DNA from: Amanita rubescens
Lineage: Eukaryota; Basidiomycota; Agaricomycetes; Agaricales; Amanitaceae
DNA length: 64,000 nucleotides
NCBI GenBank assembly: GCA_015039365.1
Contig: WION01000058.1
Span: forward strand, 152,257-216,256
Direction: 5' to 3'
The notes under the pieces were generated by a model. It searched no databases and was not told the origin of the DNA. It saw only the letters and a list, made by a program, of their open reading frames with translations. Each line of letters starts with the position of its first letter. The stretch's first letter is position 1. Made by a program: the position numbers and the translations under genes. Shown piece by piece: positions 23,601-34,524 of the stretch.

Positions 23601-26600
23601 CTACATATATGTATATTCTTGTTTTGCTCCATATTTCAGCAACAGATCCACAATGGACTTGTGATCCTGCTCAGATGCAGCCACACTGTGAAGAGCTACA
23701 TTAAGGTGCTCCTGTGGTGCACCATGATCAAGCAGTACTTGCACAGCTGCTTCATTACCTCTAAGAGATGCTGCTTGCAGTGCATTAGAAACTTCTAATT
23801 TCACAACATAAAGGCTGCTTTCATCACTGTCATTGACATTATGATGTCCATATGCCTCAATATGCACAGTGTGGTTGCAGCTGACATTGGCACCTGCTTG
23901 CAATAGCAATTCCACAATCCCCACATGACCCACATATGATACAGCTTGTAGGGCATTTCCATACTGTCCTCCCTGTGCATTCACATCAGCATGTGTTTCA
24001 ACCAGCAGCTCAACAATGTGTTTGTGACCCCTATATGATGCAGCTTGCAGGGCATTTCCAAACTGTCCTCCCTGTTCATTCACATTTGCTCCTCTTTCAA
24101 CCAGGAACTGAACAGTGTGTTTGTGACCCTGATATGATGCAGCTTGCAGGGCACTTCCATACTGTCCTCCCTCTGCATTCACATCTGCACCACTCTCAAC
24201 CAGAAACTCCACAATGTCCCAGTAACCATAAGGTCCATAACATGATGCAGCCTGCAGTGCATTTCCAAATTCTCCTCCTTGTGCATTCACATCTGCTCCT
24301 CCCTCAACCAGCAGTTCCACAATGTCATTGTGACCCCAATATGATGCAGCCTGCAGGGCACTTCCATATTGTCCTCCCTCTGCATTCACATCTGCACCAC
24401 TCTCAACCAGTAGTTCCACAATGCCCCAGTGACCATAACATGATGCAGCCTGCAGTGCATTTCCATATTCTCCTCCTTGTGCATTTGCATCTGCTCCTCC
24501 TTCAACCAGCAGCTCCACAATAGCATTGTGACCCCAATATGATGCAGCTTGCAGGGCACTTCCATATTGTCCCCCCTCTGCATTCACATCTGCACCACTC
24601 TTAACCAGTAGCTCCACAATTCCCCAGTTACCATAACATGATGCAGCTTGCAGAGCATTTCCATATTCTCCTCCTTGTGCATTCACATCTGCTCCTCCTT
24701 CAACTAGCATCTCCACAATGTCCTTGTGACCCTGATATGATGCAGCCTGCAGGGCACTTCCATACTGACCTCCCTTTGCATTTACATTTGCACCCCTCTC
24801 AACAAGCAGCTTCACAATGTCCCAGTGACCATCATATGATGCAGCTTGCAGTGCATTTCCATATTCTCCTCCTTGTGCATTCACATCTGCTCCTCTTTCA
24901 ACCAGCAGTTCCACAATATCCCCATGACCCTGATATGATGCAGCTTGCAGGACACTTCCATACTGTCCTCCCTTTGCACTCATATCTGTGCTCCTCTCAA
25001 CCAGCAGCTCCACAATGTCCCAGTGACCATAACATGATGCAACTTGCACAGCATTTTCAAGTTCTCCTTGTGCATTTACAGCTGCCCCTCTTTTGACCAG
25101 AAGCTCTACAATGTCCTTGTGATTCCAATGTATTGCAGCTTGCAAGGCATTTTCATACTGTCCTCCTTGTGCATTCACATCTGCTCCTTTTTCAACCAGC
25201 AGCTCTACAATGTCCTTGCGATTCCAATGTATTGCAGCTTGCAAGGGATTTTCATCCTGTCCTCCTTGTGCATTCAAATCTGCACCTCTTTCAACCAACA
25301 GCTCTACAATGTCCTTGTGATTCCAATGTATTGCAGCTTGCAGGGCATTTTCATCCTTCACATCTGCTCCTCTTTCAACCAACAGCTCTACAATGTCCTT
25401 GTGATTCCAATATATTGCAGCTTCCAGGGCAGTTTCATACTGTCCTCCTTGTGCATTCACATTTGCTCCTCTTTCAACCAGCAGCTTCACAATGTCCTTG
25501 TGATTCCAATGTATTGCAGCTTGCAAGGCATTTCCAAACTGTCCTCCCTGTGCATTCACATTTGCTCCTCTTTCAAGAAGCAGCTTTACAATGTCCCTGT
25601 AACCAAAACATGATGCAACTTGCAGGGCATTTCCATACTGTCCTCCTTGTGCATTCACATCTGCACCTCTTTCAAGCAATAACTCAACAATACCATTGTG
25701 GCCATGATATAATGCAGCATGCAGGGCATTTCCAAACACCCCTTCCCATGCATTAATATCTGCACCTCTCTCAAGCAGTAGCTCAACAATATCCTTGTGG
25801 CCATAATGTGATGCAACCTGTAGTGCATTTCCAACTTTAGCACCACAGGCATTGATATCCATATCTGGATTATACTTTAGAAGGACCTTTATGATAGCCA
25901 TGTGTTTATTCTGTGATGCTACACATAATGCTTCTATGATCTCAATGTCCCTCCTGACACTTGGTAGCAACCACTCAGTTGTTATCACAAGGCCATGAAA
26001 TGCAGCACAATGTAAAAGGCTTGATCTTTTCATATCTTCTATGTATGGATATATCCAATGTGTTGCATTATGTATTCTAATCCAGTTTTGAAAAGCAAGG
26101 CTTGTAAGTACAAAAAGTTTCTTGATCTTTTCAATAACATCAAGTTCCTGATGGGCCTCTAGGATATGCTGTGGCCAATATGCTGCAGAATATCTAATAA
26201 GTGACCATTCATCTCCTGCATCAGTATGACTTTCATCTCCTGCATCATTATGACTTTCATCTCCTGCATCAGCATGACTTTCACTTTTAGAGTCAAGTAT
26301 GCAAGTCAAACAACATTGCCCTATAAAACTCCACCCTTGTGAGGGATCCATGATCACATTGGCCTGTATGGTCCTTTGCTTTTTTAGAATGTACTGCTTG
26401 ACAGATGCGTGTGCTAGTTGTATTGTGCTATCATCCATTCTAGTCACCAGACTAGAACAAATTTTTAGAATATCTAGTGGAGATGATAGCTTTCCATCTG
26501 AATCAAAGGTATTCTTTTCCATATCAAACTCCACAACAGTTGCCAGATACTCCATGTGCAATGGTTCCTTTGCAAATGCCAACCACATAAACAGTTTTAC

Positions 26601-28527
26601 AGCATCTAGTGCATCAGCAGGGGGAATTCTGTTAAGAATTTGGTCATATGTTTCTTCCAATGTTATAGGAAGACTATCAAGAGTGAATTTCAATGTTCTT
26701 TTCCTTTTAGTGCATTTCTTTAGCTCTTCCAGTTGACATGCTACCCAACGGAACCTATTTACCATTAGGTACATAGATCCTTGGATTTGAAAGAAAATAC
26801 TTACATCCCATTGGCCTTTTCCAAGAGCACCATTCTAATATCATTTTTTTCTGTTATGCCCCATTCCTTCAATCCTGGGGAGGATTGGAGCATATCATTG
26901 ATGTAGTTTTCAATGTCATTATCAACTGCCTCACAAGTCATATCAACTGCCATGGGCTCCATTGGTGTTAACAATTCAGTAATTTGTTGTTCTTGCCTGC
27001 TGGTAACCAGCAAATGCAATTGTTCTAGGCCCTGTCTATGTAGAGTTTCAATTTGCATCAAAACCTTCTCCACCTCCAGACATTCATCCAGAGCATCAAT
27101 AAGAATGTAAGTGTCTTTAAAGCCACATATAAATTGTCTCAAAATTTCAAGCATGATTTCATTTGATGGTTTTGAAAGCCCATTCCGACATTCTTTAGTA
27201 TAAGTGTTGTTCAGAAGTGATTGATCTTGTGGTTTCCAAGCAAGAAGATGGACAACCAATGAATTGAGAATTTCAGTGGCTTGTCTCTTTTTGGCATCAG
27301 AAATATCACAGTAGAAATATGCAATTCCAATGGAATCCTTTGGATTGATAGAATGAATGTCTTGGACAACCTTGGAGCTTCAAGACATCAGTGGAAAATC
27401 ATGAAAAGCCACTGGTCTTACAAAAGAATAGTTTTTCCAGCACCAGCTACAACTAGCATTGAGACTCTACAGGCTTTTCCAGTTTTGATATATGCTTACA
27501 GATACCATGGATCCACATGAATGAATTGGGCTTCTGTTTCCATTCCACATACATCTGGTATCTCAGGAGCCATGATCCAGTGTCAGAGTGACATTTTTCA
27601 AGGGCATTTTTATGGTTAGTAGATGGATCAGGTGGCATCAGCCACTGTCTGTACTTCTCTTTTACATATAAGAAGTCAAATCCTGATTCCTGATAACAAT
27701 GTGAAATGCATACCTTCAACATGTGAAAGTTGAGGAGCCTGGTGGACTACAATATGTGATGATGAACATAATCAAGTCTAGTACTAGTGGGAACCTACCA
27801 TTTATAATCTACAAAATGTCAATGAAGCCCTCCAAATTGCTAGTGACACATACCTGATCCCTCTGAACCACAGTGAATGAGGATCCTTTGACTTCAAAGT
27901 GATGTGCATGGGCAAAGAAGACAGTATTTCTAAGTGAAATTAGCAAAGCATAAACCCAGGAGTGTCACATTTTGAAATTGATGGCAACATATTTGTGAAA
28001 TGATTAATAATTGTCCTTGAAAGAATAGCCTTATCCACTCACCCATTCTGAATGGCAGGTACTGTTCCTGTGGGTTGACTGAAACAAAGATTAGTTGGTG
28101 GTGGATGGCTTTTTCAGAGACTTGCCTGTTCTGTTGGGCCATGGGATTGGTTGAGCCAATGTTCTCAGTATTCACCCCAAAACTCTTGTGAGAATCAGAT
28201 TGCCTGAAATAATAATTAAATAAGGTTGTCAGTATGTACATAGATGGATTTTTGCAACACAGACTTATTTTGCTGGGGTATTGCATTGATTCCAGAGTCA
28301 GTCTTCTTGGGATTGGTCACAGCAGCCTGCTGAGAATTGGTGGGTTGTCTGAAATGATGGTTAGCATTGTTGGCAGATGAATTTTGAGATCCTGGCCTGT
28401 TTTGCTGGGCTATCACAGTTGAGCTAATATCTGTAGGTATTGAAGTTGTGTTGTTATCTTCAACACCAATGTCATTCTTCAGGTTGTGAGTACCCTGGCG
28501 ACTGAATTTCGAGGGAGAGCATCCCAT
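23601..28527 (-). CDS. NACHT-ankyrin NLR-like STAND protein 1 (about 1485 aa)
   Basis: Probable model complement(join(23601..26754,26805..27377,27422..27446,27500..27658,27714..27746,27799..27808,27854..27929,28039..28203,28265..28527)). It starts MGCSPSK, a myristoylation/palmitoylation-type N-terminus. A Gln/Asn-rich region is followed by HHFEVKGSSFTVVQRDQIIN, the leader segment of basidiomycete NLRs, then WLMPPDPSTNHKNAL. The NACHT has Walker A GISGAGKTIL and Walker B YILIDALDEC; FRWVACQLEELKKC marks the following helical region. About 22 ankyrin repeats (VELLVERGADVNAQGG) finish the protein. STAND NLRs act as ligand-triggered switches in fungal non-self recognition and regulated cell death; the ligand here is unknown. 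The 28039 donor (GTGGAT) is weak, so linkage of the first two exons is less certain than the rest. The body is almost free of CpG. Confidence 0.8.
24130..25030 (-). repeat. 198-bp higher-order ankyrin dimer array
   Basis: Within the ankyrin part, two kinds of 99-bp unit alternate: one reads SALQAASYWGHN...EGGADVNAQGGEYG, the other NALQAASCYGHWG...ESGADVNAEGGQYG. At DNA level the dimers are nearly identical over several rounds, unlike the more varied repeats at 25030-25850. This is the mark of recent expansion by unequal exchange of two-repeat units. Confidence 0.8.
26213..26284 (-). repeat. 24-bp minisatellite in the NLR1 coding region
   Basis: Three tandem units encode an ESH-x-DAGD octapeptide (x = A, N, T) between the post-NACHT helical region and the ankyrin repeats. 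It is in frame and probably forms a flexible acidic linker of variable length. Confidence 0.8.
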
Positions 28528-28599
28528 GATGATAGTGATGGAAGAGAGATAAGTGTGGTGGGAAAATGCTATGGCAAGGGTCACGTTCGTCACACTGGC

Positions 28600-29519
28600 T
28601 CTTTTGAGATTGCCACGTGCTCTGGAGACGCACTCAAGCGACGGTTCGAACTTCGTCCTTTCCTTGTGTTAATATATGCCAAAGTATACCTCACATCCGT
28701 GCTAGGCAAGGGATGTATGTGAATTGATATCAAGGAGCACCAGATCAGACACTAACACTTGTTGCGCGGTCGAGTCGGCATGGTCATACTACTTGACGGT
28801 ATGCACTGCTAGCTGTGCCCACTGTACACTACAGCGCGTGCTTCTCGTACAAGTCTAACCGCGATTGTCCTCAGGAAAAGGGATGAAATTGACCGTGAGC
28901 TAATAGTAGTACTTCAAGATCTACAGTTACTGGGCGTTTGGTTATGCAACTGATATATCAACAGCCCACGGCTAATTCATGGCAAGGCCACCCGCAATGG
29001 TTTGCAGGCTTTTTTGGCTGTGTTTTTCTTTTCTTTTTTTTTTGGGGGGGGGGTCGGGATGTCCTATTCTCAGCGTACGCAGTGCCTCCCACTCGTTTTC
29101 GCTCATCTCACCAAAATTAAATCTCTCAGAATGCATAAATTCGACCCCTGAGGACGATCAGGCCAAGGCTAACAGCGCTAAGCCCGCCTGATTTCTATTC
29201 TCCACTGTGCCATCATTGAAATCCGCGGTACTCGTCATCAGATCCGTCATCCACAGCTGTTAGAGATGAGTGCAGCGCTCCGAAGCCTCAGTCAGGACCA
29301 TCTGACACCCAATGGCGCTCTCCCAGCCTACCGCCATCCCCAGCGCGGCTCCGTTTTTGTTCCATTTCCGTTCCGTTTACGTGTGTCGTTGGTATCCGCC
29401 AAAACAGTGGGTGGGAGGTTGGGAATTATTGCGGAGTGCGGAGAAGAGCTGCCAGCTTTGATTTACGTCGAAGCTTTCCAGAACCGAGATGGTGCTACGC
29501 TCGAGAGGGCCACCTCTCT
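28600..29519. other. spacer between NLR1 and the WDR59 duplicate
   Basis: Should hold the NLR1 promoter. It contains a T-rich run followed by ten or more G residues (about 29020-29052), a homopolymer that may be error-prone. A short open frame at 29266 has no recognised product and may be part of the degraded duplicate. Confidence 0.35.
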
Positions 29520-30990
29520 CAAAGGTGGGATGGCGGAAAGATCTATGTGTTTTCGCTACGAGGAGCACGGTGTTCCTCGTGAAGGTCCAGGCAAGAAGGT
29601 CGCCAGAGGTAGCGTTCAAAATGTTTACTGCACGTCGTATGGATCTGTAAGTTTCGACCCGTATTCATGATATATATGGTTCAATTAACTATCTGCTTTA
29701 CAAGAACAAAAGACACGTTCACTGCGTTCAGATGCTCGTCGAGGCTGTCAAACATTTCAGTTTTGTTGAGCGAACGGTTCCTAAGCCGGCGGGAGGACGA
29801 CGTTGGACGTATGACTGCCTGGAAGTACATAACAAAGCGGTATCAGCCGCCCCAAGGAAAACAAAGGACGACAGAGAAGAACAATCGGACCGTAATCGCA
29901 CAACGCCTAAACAGGACGACAAAGAAATGGTAGATAAAAGACATGGCAGTCCAGACTCCACCCCCGCCGTTCGGGGTCACCCTCTGGCCGCGTGGCTGCC
30001 ATTGATAACGATAACGTCAATTGGGGTTTGAGAAGGCGGGAAGACCACGGGGATGGTAAAAGAGTCCGAGAGATGCTGATAAGGGGAAACAAGAGGTTTT
30101 TTTTTTCATGACGATAGGTGAGCGTCACCTTTGGAACGCACGTTTGTCGTGGTTTTAATTATGGGGTTTATGGGGTTTTCTTGTTGCCGGTGTTTAGAAC
30201 AGCCGCCGTTTGGTTGGTTGGAACTTGGCAATTCTCGGCACGTGCATTTATGTTTTTAGCATTTTCGGCGGGGGATGGAGTTGGTCGCAAGACCGTAACT
30301 ACTAACTAGGTCATTGAGAAGAGCAGAAGGGCGTGGAAGCGTAAGTAATTCAGAAACGAGTACTTGTAGTACCTGTGCAGTTGAGTGATTTTTTTTTGGG
30401 TTTTGCAGAGCGGCGGCAGAAGGACCAGATGTCCGATATGCGAGAGCCGAAATGGGGTTCAGGAATCAGTTGTGGTACCGGTTGAGGACCTGTCAAAGTT
30501 GCTTCGGACTTTATTGCGTTGCGATAGTGGCGCGGCGCTAATGCCGTTGTGGATACCTCTAGGCTAGTAGGAATGGCGTGCTTCGATGCCGGACACATGT
30601 CAAGATAACTGTACTGCCCATGTGGGTGTTTTGTTTTTTTCTGATGGCAGGCTGGCAGTACGCAGAACTTCGACTAGTCGCAAAGTCTTATTAAACCTGG
30701 GGTCATTCTACTGTCGACGAGAGCATTGTCGGTTATACCGCCTGATCGTGTATTTTACCGTGACTCGGTGTAGCCATGTACACCTTTGTCGAGTTTGTTC
30801 TTATCGTTGGCGTAGCTCCAAGATAAACAAAGAGTGGTCGTGTGCCCAGATATTCTAAAAGACTCTTCTGGCCGCACAACCTACACATTCGCTATCGCGT
30901 CATTTCGACAAGTCCCTCGTGGTCTATTCGGATCGCACGAGCAGTAATACTATAATTACTGGCCTATCATGGCGTTGAGCTGTCAGATCG
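29520..30990 (+). pseudogene. decayed direct duplicate of the WDR59 3' half
   Basis: Blocks in the same order as WDR59 exons 13-17 and its 3' flank are visible: GCTACGAGGAG-ACGGTGTTCCT (as at 18614), ATGGATCTGTAAGTTT (exon 13 donor, 18890), ATTGATAACG...TGAGAAGGCGGG (19817), AGGTGAGCG (exon 14 donor), GTTTAGA-ACAGCCGCC (exon 15 acceptor), TTTTGCAGA-, ATATGCGAGAGCCGAA (exon 16, 20251) and the flank up to CCTATCATGGC. Spacings are shorter than in WDR59, so parts were deleted, and frames are broken everywhere. Introns are kept, so this is DNA-level duplication, not retrotransposition. Confidence 0.8.
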
Positions 30991-31857
30991 TATGTCATAT
31001 CTATTACGTGATTTGTTTTACGTAATGGTCGTTTTTCTTTCGTTTTGAGCTCGTTTTTGAAGCGCTTTGGTTGGTGTTTTTTGGTACGTTGTGGTGGTGG
31101 GTGAATGCGTTTGTGCGTACTTGGAGGCAGAATGGGCACAGGAGCGTTGAGTAGAGTTTCGACTGGGGAGACGGTTATCAGGAATCACAAGGTTGGGGTG
31201 TTCCAGCGTGCCTGGGACTCGGGACGCGGGACGGTTAGAAGGCGCACAAGGCTTGTATTGGTAGGACGAGCGCTCGATGGATAGTCATGGGGGCTCATGG
31301 AACCGGGGAAGGTCGGTCATCTTTACGCATAAAAAGGCGCAAAAGTGGGTGGGTGGTAGTGCACCCCCTGGCATAAAAAATATGGCGTCAGTTGTAGCAG
31401 CTGCGGTGATTACGTCGCCTAGTGCAGTTCGGTCTGTGCAAGCGACAATTGCGATTGGCGCGCTTAGCGTCTGGATCGCATCACAGCTTCCAGATTGCCT
31501 AGAAGCGGTTGACGCTTGCTCTGATCTTTACAACTTGTTTCCGCTCACGGAGTCATCCACTTTCAACATTCCGCGCTCATCCTCCGCCTCCGCCACAACG
31601 GCACCACTGCCAGGCCTCGCGCCGTTGCCATTCTCTCTACCCGCTCTCTCTTTCTAGCTACTCTCCTCATCTCTTCTTTCCGCATCTTTGGATTCTATCT
31701 TTCCATACTTGCTCTTTTCCTCTTCCTCATCTGCTATTTCACTGGCACTCCTTACTCTCAAGCCGTTCACCGCTCTCGACGTCTAAACACTTTCACCAAA
31801 TCTCTCTTTTCCAACGCTCGCCCTCTCAAATTCAAACTTTCCCGTCCTCGGTTTAGG
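30991..31857. other. promoter region of PSD1, pyrimidine-rich
   Basis: A long C/T-rich tract (about 31540-31850), typical of strong fungal promoters and leaders, precedes the PSD1 start. Open frames here are by-products of this bias. No separate gene is claimed. Confidence 0.45.
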
Positions 31858-33681
31858 ATGCTGCTTTCCTCAAGGAAGCAGGCTTCGTCTAAAGCTTCGC
31901 TGGCATTTGCGAGGTGGGGAACGGACAAGACTTCAGCTTTGATCCGGAGTGTGAAGAGTCATGGGAGGGGGATTAGGAAAGTTGCGTATTATTCAACCGC
32001 GAGACCGGATAACCAGACCGGCACTGGGTCCGGTGCTGCGGGTCCAGAATGGGGTCCTGGCTTGCCTCTCTATCGTCAGTGTTTGCGTTTTTTTTGGCAT
32101 TTTTCTTCTTTCTGACGAGGATGCAGGGAGAATCATCACTGCGTGGACGGAGACGCCGACAAAGTGGTATCCGCTTCCTATTGCGGTTGGAGCGCTGTTG
32201 CTCGTTGCGATTCAGTACCGCAAGAAAGTCAAGCAGGCGCAGAAAGAGGTCCACCTAGACGAAAATGGTGTGGAAGTTGTCAAACTCAAGGGTCCGTGGC
32301 ATGTACGTTCTATTCGTTGGCGTTCTCTATATAACGAGTGTAACTAAATTAATGGGTACTAGGTTCATGTGATAGGTGCTCTCCCTCTACGGAACATGTC
32401 TCGTTTGTGGGGTTATATCAACTCGCTAGAGTTGCCAGTGTGGTTTAGACCTTATGGGTTTAAATTATATGCAAATGTGTTTGGATGTAATCTGGACGAG
32501 ATTGAGCAACCGGATTTGACGGCGTACAAAAGTCTGGGAGACTTTTTTTATAGAAAGTTGAAGCCTGGCGTGAGGCCTGTCGATGGTGCTGCTTTGGTGA
32601 GCTCAGCGTCTCGTCGTGAGAAATAAACTGACGATGGGGAGTCAACAGGTCAGCCCAGCGGATGGCACGATTCTCCATTTTGGAACGATTACAGATCTAC
32701 GGGTGGAACAGGTCAAAGGCATCACGTATTCCCTTGACGCCTTTTTGGGCGTGGACAGGCCAAGTAACATCAAGGCTGTTGTCGAACATAACCCCGATAT
32801 GGCAGTCGTCGATGACGAAGAGTTTGCAAACGTGAATGGAATCGAGTACAGTTTAGGACAACTATTGGGCGGTGGAAACTCCAATGGTTCCTCGTCTCCT
32901 TCCGGTCTGACGCCAACACAGAACGGATTCCAGACGACTTCTGCGAAAAGGAACGAAGACGAGGGTGACGCGTCTGTTGTGGAGCCTAAGCGGAGTTTGC
33001 AGGAGACTATCGCTCACGATGTATCCGTCGTGCAAAGCATGGGCATGAAAGATTCGCTCTCGCTCTCTAAACCCAAGCACGAGCGCAGACACAGTTCGTA
33101 TGTCAAGAGTCTGCGTCCGGGGAATTCTCTCTTCTTTACTGTGGTGTATTTGGCACCTGGCGATTATCACAGGTTCCATTCGCCTACGGCGTGGGTGGTT
33201 GAGAAACGTCGCCATTTTGTGGGAGAGCTGTTTAGCGTGTCGCCGTGGATGGCAAAGAGGCTTGAGGGGTTGTTTGTGTTGAATGAGCGCGTGGCGTTGT
33301 TGGGTAAGTGGAGGTATGGGTTCTTCGGCATGGTGCCCGTGGGTGCGACGAATGTGGGGAGTATTGTGGTCAATTTCGATCAGGTCAGTGCAGCCTCGTT
33401 GAGTTGGTCCTCATTGCTGATGGATGGTATTAATACAGAACCTGCGGACGAACGTGCGTGGGAGAAAACCACCCCCTGGCACGTACAATGAGGCTGTGTA
33501 CTCTTCTGCCTCTACGTTACTAAACGGCCAGCCTCTCGTGCCCGCGCAGGAGATGGGAGGGTTCAAGCTCGGAAGCACGGTTGTCCTCGTGTTTGAGGCG
33601 CCGGATGATTTCGAGTTTGCAGTGAGGCCTGGGCAGAAAGTCAAGGTTGGGCAGAAGTTGGGAGACGTGGATCGCAAGTGA
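31858..33681 (+). CDS. PSD1: phosphatidylserine decarboxylase, mitochondrial type (534 aa)
   Basis: Model join(31858..32074,32127..32302,32363..32596,32649..33383,33439..33681). The first about 55 residues are Arg/Ser-rich (RGIRKVAYYST), a mitochondrial presequence. One membrane segment follows (WYPLPIAVGALLLVAI). The decarboxylase domain has SPADGTI, APGDYHRFHSP and GFFGMVPVGATNVGSI. LGSTVVLVFE near residue 498 is the LGST site where self-cleavage makes the small subunit and the pyruvoyl group on Ser500. Psd1 makes phosphatidylethanolamine from phosphatidylserine in the mitochondrial inner membrane. A Ser-rich insertion (about residues 330-390) separates the PSD motifs. All catalytic residues are present and there is no frameshift. 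The start is chosen for the presequence; the frame is open further upstream. Confidence 0.92.
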
Positions 33682-33884
33682 CGGGTTCAGAAAACATGAT
33701 ATCTTTTCTCTTCAATTTTTTGATTTGTTTTTTTAAACGCATTGTCCATCCATAAGTAACAATCCAAATGATATGCAATTTACAATTGAGAGTGACACGA
33801 GGGTTTGAGAGTTGTGACAGTGACACGGGCTTGCACGCCGCCGCCTCCGCCGCCGAAAGTCCCTTGTGCTTTCTTCTCATCGTC

Positions 33885-34085
33885 GCCTCCACCACTCCTG
33901 CCACTTATACCCTCCTCACCAATAACTCGCCGCATACTTCACAGCACGGCCCACGTAGAACCAAGTCACTCTACTGGCCATCTGCGTGCTTCGCCTCACC
34001 ATATCATACATCACTTGGCGGATAGTAAACCTGTTCAACGCAAGGGGAGAAACAAAACAAAGATAAGATCAGCACCGGTACGCAT
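33885..34085. repeat. segment repeated at 52845-53015
   Basis: About 160 bp are highly similar to 52845-53015 (CCACTCCTG-CACTTATACCCTCCTCACCAATAACTCGCCGCATACTTCA, then ACGTAGAA-CAAGT, CTGTTCAACGCAAGG and AGATAAGATCAGCAC-GGTA). It lies between PSD1 and CHS7. Identity is clearly higher than that of the other dispersed repeats, so the copying is younger. Confidence 0.85.
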
Positions 34086-34524
34086 TTTTTTTCTTCGCTT
34101 AGGAAGCGAGAGAAGCTAACAAACTCACCCTTCCCATCTTGATTGAACTTGCACGTACCCTCCCAACTGCGTCATCGTCTCCGCTCCTTCCTCTACTTCC
34201 ATCTCTGCCTTGACCTCGGCTTTTAATTGGACTTTTGTCCGTTTTGGCACGATTGGTGTCACCAACGTCGGTTTCTGCGCTGGCGTCGCCATACCCGCGG
34301 GTTCCGTCTCCGTTTCTATACCCGTTGTTGGCATTGTTGTTGTTCCTCCGCCGCCTCCTCCTCCATCGCCCTTTTCTGAACCTATATCTGCACACATCCC
34401 TTTTTCTGTCGCCGTCGTCGTGGTCGTCGCCCCTGGATCGGATCCAACCACTGCAGCCAAAATCGCAGGTTGGACAACGCTCGTCTTTACCCACGTAAAC
34501 ATTTTAGCAAGAGCGGCAGCAGAA

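Noticed and set aside
23936..25756. Long plus-strand ORFs with repeated HSHLLLFQP patterns
   Set aside because: They are antisense shadows of the ankyrin repeats of NLR1.
31508..31857. Hydrophobic open frame upstream of PSD1 in the same frame
   Set aside because: The stretch is a C/T-rich promoter tract; the mitochondrial presequence after the ATG at 31858 is a better N-terminus.
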